Assembly (NCBI GenBank): GCA_017516485.1
Contig: JAFXCH010000025.1
Coordinates: forward strand, 1-64,000
Source of the DNA: Clostridia bacterium
GTDB lineage: Bacteria; Bacillota; Clostridia; Oscillospirales; Acutalibacteraceae
DNA: 64,000 nt
Direction: 5' to 3'
Below, one piece after another: positions 34,901-44,857 of the stretch. The notes beneath the pieces are model-generated. The model saw only the letters and a list, made by a program, of their open reading frames with translations, made no database searches and was not told the DNA's origin. A program made the translations under genes and the position numbers. How positions within the stretch are numbered: the stretch's first letter is position 1; every line of letters starts with the position of its first letter.

Positions 34901-36361
34901 TTATTTTTTCTTGAAAAAGCCTCTGAAGAACGACTCAGCATCGCTGTCTTCTTCGCCTTCATCGTCATCGATATCATCAACTACTTCGTAAACCGTACCT
35001 GTTTTAGATACGTTAGCTGATTCGCCGGAATCAAATCCCTCTATCGTAAAATTATCAAACTCTTCTTCGTCACCAAGCTCTTCTGCAAAGCTGAATCCCA
35101 TTGTGTCTTCATCTTCTGCTTCTTCGTCTTCGATTTCTTCGAAGTCTTCTTCGTCCTCTACTTCTTCGAATTCTTCTTCGTCCTCTACTTCTTCGAATTC
35201 TTCTTCGTCTTCTACTTCTTCGAGCTCTTCTTCGTCTTCGATTTCTTCGAGCTCTTCTTCGTCTTCTACTTCTTCGAGCTCTTCTTCGTCTTCTACTTCT
35301 TCGAATTCTTCTTCGTCTTCGATTTCTTCGAGCTCTTCTTCGTCTTCGACTTCTTCGAGCTCTTCTTCGTCTTCGACTTCTTCGAGTTCTTCTTCGTCTT
35401 CAATTTCTTCGAAGTCTTCTTCGTCTTCGATTTCTTCGAGTTCTTCTTCGTCTTCGATTTCTTCGAACTCTTCTTCGACTTCTGCCGCAGCATACACCGC
35501 CTGAGCTACATCGTCATACTCAACTTCCTCTGCAGTCTCTTCTGCAATTTCTTCGGTTGCTTCTTCAACAAGTTCAGCTTCCGGAGTTTCTGCCTTGAGT
35601 GCAGCAACCTGCTCTGCTGCAAGCTCGGGAAGTTTTTTAATAAGCTCAATATGCTCAGCGTAAGCGACAAGAAGTGATGAACGGAAATCGTTAGCTTCAA
35701 GCTTGAGTAAATCAATAAGCTTCTGCTGCTCTGCCTGCTCGAGTGCATTCTGAGCGTTTATTTCAGCTGCACGCTGCTCTGCTGCAGCAACCGTCTCTGC
35801 TGCTTTTCTGTCTGCTGCAGCAACTTTTTCGTTGTAGTAGTTGTCAGCCTTAAGCATCTTATCGCGTGAAGCAACATCAGCCTTTGTAATCTGCTCGGAA
35901 GCTATAGACTCTGCATCAGTGAGAGTTTTCTCAGCCTGAACAGATGCTGATTCAACAGTCTGCTTTGCAACGGCTTCAGCCTCAGAAATCATTGCATCTG
36001 ATTTTGTCTGAGCATCTGTAAGAAGCTCATCTGCTCTGAGCTGAGCCTCGGAAAGGGTCTGTTCAGCAACAGCTGTTGCTGACTCAAGCTTCTCGTTTGC
36101 AGCCGTTTCTGCCTCTGCCGTAATGGAGGCAGACATCTTCTGAGCTGTGAGAAGTGCTGCGCTGATGTTATTTTCTTCCTTCTGATATGCCTCTACTTTT
36201 TCGGTAAGAGCGGCAATTCGTCTGATATATTCATTTTTCTCCTGATTAATGCTTTCAAAGGCACTTGCTATCTCGCCGATAAACTCGTCAACATCGATTG
36301 AGCGGTATGTACCTCTGCCGGCTGAAGGGAAATTGTGAGCTCTGATTTCTGCAGGTGTCAT
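34901..36361 (-). CDS. divIVA: DivIVA-domain protein with acidic repeat tail
   Basis: A 486-residue protein. The DivIVA domain is at residues 1-65 (TPAEIRAHNFPSAGRGTYRSIDVDEFIGEIASAF), followed by a long Ala/Glu/Gln-rich coiled coil (to about 245), then an extremely acidic tail. Residues 300-416 are thirteen copies of a 9-residue unit EE(I/V)EDEE(E/D)(L/F); the last is imperfect. The end SFFRGFFKKK is basic. DivIVA proteins mark poles and division septa. The acidic tail is far longer than usual. AAGGAGGATATAAATA precedes the ATG. The neighbours sepF, yggS and lspA match the standard division cluster of Gram-positives. Confidence 0.9.
   Translation of the reverse strand: MTPAEIRAHNFPSAGRGTYRSIDVDEFIGEIASAFESINQEKNEYIRRIAALTEKVEAYQKEENNISAALLTAQKMSASITAEAETAANEKLESATAVAEQTLSEAQLRADELLTDAQTKSDAMISEAEAVAKQTVESASVQAEKTLTDAESIASEQITKADVASRDKMLKADNYYNEKVAAADRKAAETVAAAEQRAAEINAQNALEQAEQQKLIDLLKLEANDFRSSLLVAYAEHIELIKKLPELAAEQVAALKAETPEAELVEEATEEIAEETAEEVEYDDVAQAVYAAAEVEEEFEEIEDEEELEEIEDEEDFEEIEDEEELEEVEDEEELEEVEDEEELEEIEDEEEFEEVEDEEELEEVEDEEELEEIEDEEELEEVEDEEEFEEVEDEEEFEEVEDEEDFEEIEDEEAEDEDTMGFSFAEELGDEEEFDNFTIEGFDSGESANVSKTGTVYEVVDDIDDDEGEEDSDAESFFRGFFKKK
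35114..35464 (-). repeat. Minisatellite of 27-bp units in divIVA
   Basis: About 13 tandem 27-bp units coding EE(I/V)EDEE(E/D)(L/F). Units differ mostly at the I/V codon, the E/D codon and the L/F codon, with scattered synonymous changes, so the array is likely to vary in length between strains. Confidence 0.9.
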
Positions 36362-36388
36362 TATTTATATCCTCCTTAAGTGTGATAC

Positions 36389-36976
36389 TTAGATTGAGTA
36401 ATATCCGTTTTTAATGTTTTCCAGAACATCGCCTGAAAAATCGTAATTGTGCGGAAGAATGATAAAAGTTTTATTGGAAACACAGCTGATTTTACCGTCA
36501 TTGGCAAACACAACACCGCTGAGGAAGTCAATCATTCTGCGGACATCGGAGTCGCTCATCTGATCAAGATTGAGCAGAACAAGGCGCTGCTTGTTTACAT
36601 GCCTTGCAATATCCTTAACCGTTTCCGAATCAAACATTGAGGGCTTTGCAAGAATAACCTTTGCATTACCTGATCTGGATCTTGAATTGAAATCGACTAC
36701 ATTATCGGAAGCTGCACTGCGACGGGGACGCTCGTCATAATAACTATCGTCATCGTTATCGTCGTAATCGGGCTCTGCCTGACGCTTGGTTGTGCGACCG
36801 CGGAATGCATCGAAAATACTCTTCTTGGGAGTCAAAGAACTGCTCTGCTGAACAGGCTCATCATTCTCCGGTTCATCATCCTGTGAATAATTGTAATCAA
36901 GGCTGTCGGCATCATCATAATAATCGCCTTCGCTGTAGCTGATATATTTGCTGAAAGAATCTGTAATCTTACTCAT
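36389..36976 (-). CDS. sepF: Cell division protein SepF
   Basis: SepF anchors FtsZ to the membrane. The 195-residue product has a short N-terminus, a disordered acidic linker (residues 15-85), then the SepF domain with KPSMFDSETVKDIARHVNKQRLVLLNLDQMSDSDVRRMIDFLSGVVFANDGKI. The first residues, MSKITDSFSKYI, could be the usual amphipathic membrane anchor. GGAGGTTACAGCAA precedes the ATG. It lies between yggS and divIVA as in many Gram-positive bacteria. Confidence 0.94.
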   Translation of the reverse strand: MSKITDSFSKYISYSEGDYYDDADSLDYNYSQDDEPENDEPVQQSSSLTPKKSIFDAFRGRTTKRQAEPDYDDNDDDSYYDERPRRSAASDNVVDFNSRSRSGNAKVILAKPSMFDSETVKDIARHVNKQRLVLLNLDQMSDSDVRRMIDFLSGVVFANDGKISCVSNKTFIILPHNYDFSGDVLENIKNGYYSI

Positions 36977-36999
36977 TTGCTGTAACCTCCGTAATTTTA

Positions 37000-37722
37000 T
37001 TAATATATGCGCTTGCCGAAAATTGATGAACCTACACGGACAAGCGTAGAACCTTCAAGAACTGCTTCGCAGTAGTCTGAAGACATACCCATCGACAATA
37101 CACTCATATTTATATTATCTAATTTTTTATCGCGAATGTCAACAAACAAACGCCTCATTTTTGAAAAAAACATACGTGCTTCATCACTATTTTCACAAAC
37201 CGGCGGTATTGCCATCAAACCTTGCAGTCTGATTCCCTTTATTTCTGCTAACTGAGCAATTGTTTCCTCTGCAGAATCCCACTCAATACCGCTTTTTGAA
37301 TCTTCGCCGCCTACATTGATTTCAGCAAGAATATCGGTAGTTATGCCTGCCGCAAGCGAACGTTTCGCAATTTCGTTTGCAAGTCTTATACTGTCAACAG
37401 ACTGAATCATACTGACCTCACCTACAATCTGCCTTACCTTATTGGTCTGCAGATGTCCGATAAGATGCGCTTCGCAATTACGCAGAAACGGCTTTTTGCC
37501 GAGATATTCCTGAACTTTATTTTCGCCGATAAGATTTATTCCGCAGTCGATAGCGTGGTTTATATACTCAGGCTCAACGGTTTTTGTAACCGCCATAAGC
37601 GTTATATCATCCGCACTCCTTCCGCTTTGTTCTGCCGCTTTGGCAATACGCTCACGTATAACAGAGAGATTGTATTCAATATCGGCAAAACGCATTGCAT
37701 CAACTGATTGTTTTTCCGTCAT
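37000..37722 (-). CDS. yggS: YggS-family PLP homeostasis protein
   Basis: A PLP-binding protein of the COG0325 family that helps balance vitamin B6 and amino acids. The 240-residue product has the PLP lysine in LMAVTKTVEPEYI (Lys47), then GENKVQEYLGK, HLIGHLQTNKVR and SMGMSSDYCEAVLEGSTLVRVGSSIFG. GGAAGGATTTGT precedes the ATG, which lies inside the end of the upstream gene (23-base overlap). Its sepF neighbour is the common arrangement. Confidence 0.95.
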   Translation of the reverse strand: MTEKQSVDAMRFADIEYNLSVIRERIAKAAEQSGRSADDITLMAVTKTVEPEYINHAIDCGINLIGENKVQEYLGKKPFLRNCEAHLIGHLQTNKVRQIVGEVSMIQSVDSIRLANEIAKRSLAAGITTDILAEINVGGEDSKSGIEWDSAEETIAQLAEIKGIRLQGLMAIPPVCENSDEARMFFSKMRRLFVDIRDKKLDNINMSVLSMGMSSDYCEAVLEGSTLVRVGSSIFGKRIY

Positions 37723-39049
37723 ACAAATCCTTCCCCTTTACTATTATTTCGTCATACTGCTCAACCTCATTTTCAGGCAAAGCAGCCAGTGCTTCTTCTT
37801 TTTGCTCCGGCGTCATATCAGATGTATCGGGCGGCACAGGGTCTGCGGTAATTACATAATCTTCCGTCGTCAGCACAATATTTATTTCTCTGAAATTAAC
37901 AAGAGAAGCGCGAAGAATGTACACGCCCTTTACTCCGTTAACTTCACGCACTGCGCTGCCGGGAATCTTATAACCCTTGATTGTTTTGAAAACAAGCTCA
38001 ACATCCTCAAGGCGCATATTTGCAAGCTCTTCGTTCATTGTCTTGCACTTGAGCACAACTGCGGCTTTTTTAGCTCCGCTGACATTGACGGCGGCAACCT
38101 CCGCTTTAAGGTCTTCTGTAGCGGCATAAGGAAAATCTATGGTTATTTTCGAGCCTACGGAGAGATTTGAAATCTGCTTAACATCGAGAACACAGACAAT
38201 ATACCAATCAAATCCCGTAACAAGCTTACCCATTACATTTTCCGGTACTGATTTAGGCGATGCTTCGAAAAGCTTTTCTGCATTTTCAGGAGTAATTGTC
38301 TTTACATCAGTACTGCTGCACAAACTTTCGTAGCCGTCAACCGCACTTATATAGTACCCTGAACCGTCTGCAAGAATTTCTTTATAAGAAATAGGCTTTG
38401 CTTCAAGCTCGGCAAGCTCTGTCCGCAGGCCGCTGATGATATTATTGAAATCGACTTTTTCGCCGAGTACAAGGTGCTTTTTGATAACCGAATCTCTGAA
38501 CTGTGCATAACCATCCTGAAGTGCATCAAGTTCACCTGAAACTATACCGTCAACAACATTTGAAACAGAATCGTTAATCTGCATATCGACGGTTTTTATA
38601 TCAATTGAAGATGACGGAGAAACCGCATCAAGCTTCTCGTAACGCTCAATCTCTGCTTTAAGGGTATTGATACGGGTATAATTTGCGGCATCACTGTCAC
38701 TGCCGAATGCAATCGCAACCGTATTACCGTTAGAGACCTTTTTACCGTCCTCGGCAACAGGCACAACCGTACCGCTGGCGGAATTCTGAATATACTTTTC
38801 GTCCCTTACAAAATAACCCTTGGTGAAAATGCTTTCGTTTACGGTTTGTTCAACAGCTGTAAAAGTCGAAACTTTTTCCACGCTTGAGCTGTAAACCTGA
38901 TAGATAATATAGAAAATAAAAATCAAAGCAAGCAGAGTAGACACAATACGTGTTATCAACGACTTGTTATCGTTATAAAATCCTCTTACATTCGTCTTTA
39001 CCCTGTCGGTAAAGTCAGGGTTAAGGGATACAGGTACCTTCTTAGGCAA
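37700..39049 (-). CDS. HlyD-like membrane protein
   Basis: A 449-residue protein. Residues 30-52 form one membrane helix (LITRIVSTLLALIFIFYIIYQVY), followed by a lipoyl-like barrel segment (SASGTVVPVAEDGKKVSNGNTVAIAFG), a helical hairpin (residues 115-215) and beta domains. This is the layout of HlyD/membrane-fusion adaptors. No transporter gene is next to it. Its place between miaA and yggS-sepF suggests a link to the division or envelope gene set, but no role can be stated. I start it at TTG 39049, which is 7 bases after GGGGAG; a GTG at 39055 is too close to that site. Confidence 0.72.
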   Translation of the reverse strand: MPKKVPVSLNPDFTDRVKTNVRGFYNDNKSLITRIVSTLLALIFIFYIIYQVYSSSVEKVSTFTAVEQTVNESIFTKGYFVRDEKYIQNSASGTVVPVAEDGKKVSNGNTVAIAFGSDSDAANYTRINTLKAEIERYEKLDAVSPSSSIDIKTVDMQINDSVSNVVDGIVSGELDALQDGYAQFRDSVIKKHLVLGEKVDFNNIISGLRTELAELEAKPISYKEILADGSGYYISAVDGYESLCSSTDVKTITPENAEKLFEASPKSVPENVMGKLVTGFDWYIVCVLDVKQISNLSVGSKITIDFPYAATEDLKAEVAAVNVSGAKKAAVVLKCKTMNEELANMRLEDVELVFKTIKGYKIPGSAVREVNGVKGVYILRASLVNFREINIVLTTEDYVITADPVPPDTSDMTPEQKEEALAALPENEVEQYDEIIVKGKDLYDGKTIS

Positions 39050-40001
39050 ATTCACACTCCCCTTTCTTTAAAAAATCATCGCACAAATTAAATGCGATAT
39101 CTGCAAGCTCGTCAAAGCTTGCATAATCATCAATATAAAGCCAGTTTACACGCTCATCACGGCGAAGCCACGTAAGCTGACGCTTTGCGTAACGACGGGT
39201 CTGCATACGCAGATTGTCTAGCGCCTCATCAAGTGACATTTCACCACTGAAATAAGGCATAAGCTCCTTATGACCTATAGCCTGTGCGGCTGTACCTTTA
39301 TCGTTTCCAATACAACAGTGTGCCTCTTCGACAAGACCGTTCTGAGCCATTATACCGACACGGCTGTTGATACGCTCGTAAAGAAACTCTCTGTCACGGG
39401 CATTGAGACCTATAATCAGAGGATTATAATGTGAACCGCCCTGACGCGAAAGTTTTGTCTGTTCTGTAATAGTAACACCGGTCTGATAATAAAGCTCGAG
39501 TGCACGCACAATACGCTTGGAATCGTTGATATGAAGCCTTGCGGCAGATTCAGGGTCTACAGCAGCAAGCTCTTTAATCAGAGTCTCTGCTCCCTCTTCT
39601 TCAAGCCTTTTGTTGAGCTTTGAACGAAGCTCAAGGTCAGTTTCTTCCTCGGTAAAGCTTATGTTATCAACAAGTGAATTTATATAAAGACCTGTGCCGC
39701 CGACAAGAATCGGCTGTTTGCCGCGTGAAACGATATCGGCAATACAGGTATTTGCCGCCTGACAGTAAGCAGCTACACTGTAACGCTCACCCTGCGGCAG
39801 AAATTTTATCATATGGTGCGGTACACCCTGCATTTCATCCTCGGTCGGCATTGCCGAAGCAACATCCATACCCTGATAAATCTGCATTGAATCGGCTGAA
39901 ACGACCTCACCGTCAAGCCTTTTGGCAAGCTCAACACCGAGTGAAGTTTTACCCGAAGCTGTAGGACCCGCAACAACTATAAGCGGAATTTTTTTATTCA
40001 T
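39042..40001 (-). CDS. miaA: tRNA dimethylallyltransferase
   Basis: MiaA adds the isopentenyl group to A37 of tRNAs reading UNN codons. The 319-residue product has the P-loop GPTASGKTSLG (residues 11-21), DSMQIYQGMDVASAMP, PILVGGTGLYINSLV and the C-terminal zinc-free region RYAKRQLTWLRRDERVNWL. Next, MiaB (45330) methylthiolates the same base. GAGGTCG precedes the ATG. It is 12 bases downstream of mutL and overlaps the next gene by 8 bases. Confidence 0.96.
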   Translation of the reverse strand: MNKKIPLIVVAGPTASGKTSLGVELAKRLDGEVVSADSMQIYQGMDVASAMPTEDEMQGVPHHMIKFLPQGERYSVAAYCQAANTCIADIVSRGKQPILVGGTGLYINSLVDNISFTEEETDLELRSKLNKRLEEEGAETLIKELAAVDPESAARLHINDSKRIVRALELYYQTGVTITEQTKLSRQGGSHYNPLIIGLNARDREFLYERINSRVGIMAQNGLVEEAHCCIGNDKGTAAQAIGHKELMPYFSGEMSLDEALDNLRMQTRRYAKRQLTWLRRDERVNWLYIDDYASFDELADIAFNLCDDFLKKGECEFA

Positions 40002-40013
40002 AACAAAACGACC

Positions 40014-41981
40014 TCAAACTCTGCCAAACAGTTTCTCTATATCACGTTTTGTGAATCCTGCAAGGACAGGTCTGCCATGCGGACAGTAGCGGATATCGGG
40101 CATTGAAAGCACACGCTCGGCAAACTGCTGCAACTCATACTCAGTTGTGACATCACCTGCTTTGACTGCTGCGCGGCAAGCGGCAGAGTGGAAAATCCAA
40201 TCGAGCTTTTCGGTAGTTACATCGCGTATATTCTCGGCAAGATATCCTGCGATTTCGGTAAGCTGTGCTGCAATATCCGCACCCTCAAGAATAACGGGAT
40301 ACTCGCTTACAATTACCGTACCGTCGCCGAAATCCTCAACAGAAAAGCCCGAATCGGCAAGCAGGTCTATATCAGCTATAACCGCAGCATATTCCTCACG
40401 GCTTAGGTGCACGGGAATCGGGCTGAGAAGCATCTGTGACGGGATATTTTTATTCTGTGCTTTGAGCTGTTCATATATGATGCGTTCGTGTGCGGCGTGC
40501 TTATCGATAAGCAACAGCTCGTTACCGTATTCGACAAGAATATAGGTAGAAAAAAGCTCACCTACAGCTCTTACCTGTGGCTTTTCTTCATCTGTGATTT
40601 CAATTTCCGGAGTCATCTGCTGTACTTCAACCTTAACTTCAACGGGTTGAGGTTTGACAGACGGAGTATAGCCTCCGAGAAGGTCAGGCTCTGACTCGTC
40701 AACAGCACTGTAATCATCCGAAACGGACTCAACTACAACAGTGCGCGGAGCAGGCTCTTCGTAAATAACGGGAGCTGACTTTTGAAAAACATTTTCTTCG
40801 GCAACAGGCTTCGATGAAGTCTGCTCTTGTGCAGGTATATAAGAAACATTTTTTACAAATGTTTTTTCGGGTTGAGGAGCAACGGATACGCCCTGCTGAA
40901 AACGAAGCTGCTTTGCAGGCTCAACTGCAGCAAAAAGCTGCTTTTGAACACGCTGATTTATAATTTTTGAAGCATCCTGAGTCGGTGTTTTATCGCCCTG
41001 CTCAAGTGCGGATTTTACTGCATAATAGACTGCGGAGAAAACCTCTTTTTCGTTGGCAAAACGCACCTCTGTTTTTGCAGGGTGAACATTTACATCAACA
41101 AAATTGTACGGCATTGTAAGGTTGAGCACACAGGATGGGAATTTACCGACCATAACAGAGCCTTTGAAGGCTTCTTCAAGGGCGGCACAAGCAGTCTTGG
41201 TGCGTACCATTCTGCCGTTTACATAAAAGAGCTGCATATTGCGGTTGGCCCTTGCATTAAGCGGCTTTGAAACGTAGCCCTCAACCTTTACGGTAGAGTT
41301 TGAACCGCTGACGGGAATAAGGCTGTCAGCAAAATCCTTACCGTAGACAGCGTAGACAGCACTTATAAGCTTACCGTCACCCGATGAGCAGAGGGTCTGC
41401 TTACCGTCGCGGATAAAGCGTACAGCTATTTCAGGATGAGAAACAGCAAGTCTGTCTGCAACTGCGGCAACAGAATTAGCCTCGGTAACATCTTTTTTGA
41501 GGAATTTCATTCTTGCAGGCACATTGTAGAAAATATCACGAACTACGATTGTTGTGCCGACGGGACAGCCTGCATCGTCAATACTGATAAACTGACCGCC
41601 TTCGACAACTGCGTGAGTGCCCGTCTCCTCTTCTGCGGTGCGAGTAAACATTTCAACACGGCTGACAGCCGCAATAGAAGCAAGTGCTTCGCCGCGGAAG
41701 CCGAGAGTTGCAACACAGTCAAGGTCATCCGACACTGTAATTTTACTCGTAGCATGACCCGTAAAAGCGTTACGCACATCTTCACGGGCAATACCGCAAC
41801 CGTTATCTGTAATACGGATATACTTAATTCCGCCTGCTTTTATTTCGAGCGTAATGGAGTCAGCCCCTGCGTCAACAGAGTTTTCGAGCAACTCTTTTAC
41901 GGCAGAAGAAGGTCTTTCGACAACCTCACCCGCCGCTATAAGCTCGTATATTTCTCTGGGTAACACGTTAATTTTAGGCAT
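40014..41981 (-). CDS. mutL: DNA mismatch repair protein MutL
   Basis: MutL couples mismatch recognition to strand removal. The 655-residue product has the GHKL ATPase domain (IAAGEVVERPSSAVKELLENSVDAGAD, TLGFRGEALASI, GTTIVVRDIFYNVPARMKFL), a low-complexity linker (residues 335-455), and a C-terminal endonuclease domain. The endonuclease signature is DKHAAHERIIYE (DQHAxxExxxxE with Lys for Gln), plus SAACRAAVKAGD and YCPHGRPV. So it is the nicking type expected where MutH is absent. Start ATG 41981. It lies 19 bases downstream of mutS. Confidence 0.96.
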   Translation of the reverse strand: MPKINVLPREIYELIAAGEVVERPSSAVKELLENSVDAGADSITLEIKAGGIKYIRITDNGCGIAREDVRNAFTGHATSKITVSDDLDCVATLGFRGEALASIAAVSRVEMFTRTAEEETGTHAVVEGGQFISIDDAGCPVGTTIVVRDIFYNVPARMKFLKKDVTEANSVAAVADRLAVSHPEIAVRFIRDGKQTLCSSGDGKLISAVYAVYGKDFADSLIPVSGSNSTVKVEGYVSKPLNARANRNMQLFYVNGRMVRTKTACAALEEAFKGSVMVGKFPSCVLNLTMPYNFVDVNVHPAKTEVRFANEKEVFSAVYYAVKSALEQGDKTPTQDASKIINQRVQKQLFAAVEPAKQLRFQQGVSVAPQPEKTFVKNVSYIPAQEQTSSKPVAEENVFQKSAPVIYEEPAPRTVVVESVSDDYSAVDESEPDLLGGYTPSVKPQPVEVKVEVQQMTPEIEITDEEKPQVRAVGELFSTYILVEYGNELLLIDKHAAHERIIYEQLKAQNKNIPSQMLLSPIPVHLSREEYAAVIADIDLLADSGFSVEDFGDGTVIVSEYPVILEGADIAAQLTEIAGYLAENIRDVTTEKLDWIFHSAACRAAVKAGDVTTEYELQQFAERVLSMPDIRYCPHGRPVLAGFTKRDIEKLFGRV

Positions 41982-42000
41982 TGACTTCACCGCTTTTTAT

Positions 42001-44619
42001 TTAAGTTTCTTTTGCTTTCTGTACAAATTTGTAGAGGACACTCATAGCTTCAATCGGTGTGAGTGTATTTATATCAAGGGTTTTCAGCTCATCGACAATC
42101 TCGCTTCCTGCATTTGAAGCAAAGGAAAGCTGCATATCGTTATCATCAACAGAGCTGAAATAGTTGGGAGCAGAGGCAGACCTCGGCTCGTCGGATTCTA
42201 ACTGCGACAGCACCTGACGGGCACGCTTGACAACATTGTCGGGCACGCCTGCAAGCTTGGCAACATCGATACCGTAGCTGCCGTCCGCACAGCCTCTGAC
42301 AATACGGCGAAGAAAAGTTATATCGTCGCCGCGTTTCTTGACGGATATATTGTAATTCTTAACTCCGTCAACTGTATTTTCGAGCTCAGTAAGCTCGTGA
42401 TAATGGGTTGCAAAAAGAGTTTTTGCACCGAGCTTTTTCTTATCGGCGGCGTATTCGAGCACGGCACGCGCGATACTCATACCGTCGTAAGTAGAAGTAC
42501 CTCGACCTATCTCGTCGAAGATAATAAGGCTTTTGGAAGTTGCATTTTTGAGAATTGAAGCAACCTCACTCATTTCAACCATAAAGGTTGACTGACCGCC
42601 CGAAAGGTCATCGGAAGCACCGACACGGGTAAACACACTGTCAACAATCGGGATAACCGCACTGCGTGCAGGCACAAATGAGCCTGCCTGCGCCATAATG
42701 ACGATAATTGCAATCTGGCGCATATAGGTCGATTTACCTGCCATATTGGGACCTGTGATAATGGCGCATCTGTTACCCTCGCAGTCAAGCTCGGTATCGT
42801 TGGGCACGAAGGGTAAACCACCAAGCATTTTTTCGACAACGGGATGTCTGCCATCGGTAATTTTGAGAGTTGAAGAATCAGTTATTTCGGGTCTTACATA
42901 GCCGTTTTCAAGTGCGGAAGCTGCAAATGAACGCAGGACATCAAGCCTTGCAACAGCATTTGCCGTACGCTGGATTCTGCCGAGCTGTGCGGCAGTTTTA
43001 TTACGCACCTGAGAGAAAATTTCGTACTCGAGCTGGACAATTCTGCCCTGTGCGCCGAGCACCTTTGCCTCGAGCTCCTTGAGCTCCTGAGTTATGTAAC
43101 GCTCGCAGTTGGCAAGAGTCTGCTTGCGGATATAGTCTTCTGGTACAAGCTCCTTGAAAGAGTTTGAAACCTCTATATAGTAGCCGAATACTCGGTTATA
43201 GCCAATTTTAAGTTTTTTGATGCCTGTCCTGTCCTGCTCACGCTGCTGGATATTTGCAAGGAAACCCTTACCGTCGTTGACTATTGCACGAAGCTCGTCA
43301 AGCTCAGCATTAAAACCGTCTCTTACCATTCCGCCTTCACGCACGGTAAATGGAGGTTCATCAACAATAGCGGTATTAATAAGTGAAGATATATCCTCAA
43401 GCGTATCAATGCTTGTACGGATTTCGGTGAGCAGTGCACTGCGGCACCCTGAAATATTTGCCTTTACTTCAGGCAATCTGTCTATTGCGGCACTGAGAGC
43501 GCGAAGCTCCTTTGCATTTGCTGTGCCGTATGAAATACGGGTAATAAGGCGCTCAATATCGTTGATACCCGAAAGAGATGCGGCAATATTACCGCAGAGC
43601 ATGGCATCCTGAGTCAGTTCATCAACAGCATTGTGTCTGCCGATTATCTTGGCAGGATTGGTAAGCGGTCTGTCGAGCCACTCTCTGATTTCACGCTTGC
43701 CCATTGCGGTACAGGTCTTGTCCAGAGTCCAGAGAAGTGAACCGCGTTTATCGTTTGAACGCATTGTACGCGTAAGCTCAAGGCTGCGTCTTGCCGCAAG
43801 GTCAAGCTTCATAAAACCGCTCTCACTGTAATAATCGAGCGAACGGATATTTGAAAGCTCGGTACGCTGTACTTCGCGAAGATATTTGAGGCATATACCT
43901 GCACTCATAATACTCTGTGCACTGATACCGTGTGCAACATCATCGGGGATATTACAGCCGAACTGCGAGCAGATTGCCGCACTTGCTTCGTTCAGCAAGC
44001 AGTAATCTTCCTCGAATGTTTCAACAAGTGCAGAGCATTTGTCGTTAATAAATGCCTTGACAGCTTTGAGCGATGACGCTTCACGGTTGAAAATAATTTC
44101 ACTGGGCATAAAGCGTGCAAGCTCATTTATAATTTTGTTTTCACACATTTTGCCGTCGATATCGGTCAGGTGCATTGCACCTGTTGAAACATCGGCAAAG
44201 CAAACACCTGCCGCACCGTCACGGAAGAAGATGCTGCAAAGGAAATTGTTCTGTGTTTCATCGAGCATATTACTCTCGATAACAGTACCCGGGGTAACAA
44301 TACGCACAACATCGCGGCGCACGATACCCTTGGCTGTTGCAGGGTCCTCCATCTGCTCACAGATGGCGACCTTGTAACCCTTTGCAATAAGACGTGCAAG
44401 ATATGAATCGACACTGTGGAAAGGCACACCGCACATAGGTGCACGCTCCTCAAGGCCGCAGTCACGCCCCGTAAGGACGAGCTCCAGCTCTCTTGAAACA
44501 GTTTTCGCATCTTCAAAAAACATCTCATAGAAATCGCCGAGTCGGAACATAAGAATTGTATCCTCATAGTTCTTCTTGATTTCGAGATATTGCCTCATCA
44601 TCGGTGATAATTCAGCCAT
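42001..44619 (-). CDS. mutS: DNA mismatch repair protein MutS
   Basis: MutS binds mismatched DNA. The 872-residue product starts MAELSPMMRQYLEIKKNYEDTILMFRLGDFYEMF, containing the mismatch wedge (FYE). The ATPase domain has GPNMAGKSTYMRQ, and FDEIGRGTSTYDGMSIA. The length is typical (about 870). I start it at ATG 44619, after GCGGAGGCGTGCAA; a longer open frame to 44760 has no family match. It begins the mutS-mutL-miaA run after a 238-base gap that holds no gene I can see, only a short GGTAATAC/GTATTACC hairpin (44763-44782). Confidence 0.97.
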   Translation of the reverse strand: MAELSPMMRQYLEIKKNYEDTILMFRLGDFYEMFFEDAKTVSRELELVLTGRDCGLEERAPMCGVPFHSVDSYLARLIAKGYKVAICEQMEDPATAKGIVRRDVVRIVTPGTVIESNMLDETQNNFLCSIFFRDGAAGVCFADVSTGAMHLTDIDGKMCENKIINELARFMPSEIIFNREASSLKAVKAFINDKCSALVETFEEDYCLLNEASAAICSQFGCNIPDDVAHGISAQSIMSAGICLKYLREVQRTELSNIRSLDYYSESGFMKLDLAARRSLELTRTMRSNDKRGSLLWTLDKTCTAMGKREIREWLDRPLTNPAKIIGRHNAVDELTQDAMLCGNIAASLSGINDIERLITRISYGTANAKELRALSAAIDRLPEVKANISGCRSALLTEIRTSIDTLEDISSLINTAIVDEPPFTVREGGMVRDGFNAELDELRAIVNDGKGFLANIQQREQDRTGIKKLKIGYNRVFGYYIEVSNSFKELVPEDYIRKQTLANCERYITQELKELEAKVLGAQGRIVQLEYEIFSQVRNKTAAQLGRIQRTANAVARLDVLRSFAASALENGYVRPEITDSSTLKITDGRHPVVEKMLGGLPFVPNDTELDCEGNRCAIITGPNMAGKSTYMRQIAIIVIMAQAGSFVPARSAVIPIVDSVFTRVGASDDLSGGQSTFMVEMSEVASILKNATSKSLIIFDEIGRGTSTYDGMSIARAVLEYAADKKKLGAKTLFATHYHELTELENTVDGVKNYNISVKKRGDDITFLRRIVRGCADGSYGIDVAKLAGVPDNVVKRARQVLSQLESDEPRSASAPNYFSSVDDNDMQLSFASNAGSEIVDELKTLDINTLTPIEAMSVLYKFVQKAKET

Positions 44620-44857
44620 TTGCACGCCTCCGCAAAAGTAGTAGTCTGATAGAACAAATTCAATTCCGGAATAAAGTTTATTCCAAGCTTTTTGATTCCT
44701 GTTCGGATTGGTGTGTGTGATTTGCTGATTGATTTCAAAGCAGATTGAAGACGTAAGCACAGGTAATACTTTGTGTATTACCGAGCATTACGGCGAAAAT
44801 ATGCGAAGAAAGCAACGGCAAGGCACATACACTTAAATCCGATAAAGGGATCAACAA

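Noticed and set aside
35101..35598. Long open frames on the plus strand opposite divIVA, rich in Ser or in Leu/Arg
   Set aside because: They are produced by reading the 27-bp acidic repeat backwards. They have no ribosome site and a composition unlike any real protein.
44620..44760. N-terminal extension of MutS
   Set aside because: The ATG at 44619 follows GCGGAGG and matches the usual MutS start; the extension is not conserved in kind.
44762..44782. GGTAATAC/GTATTACC hairpin upstream of mutS as a terminator or riboswitch
   Set aside because: The stem is short, there is no T-run, and no riboswitch motif surrounds it.
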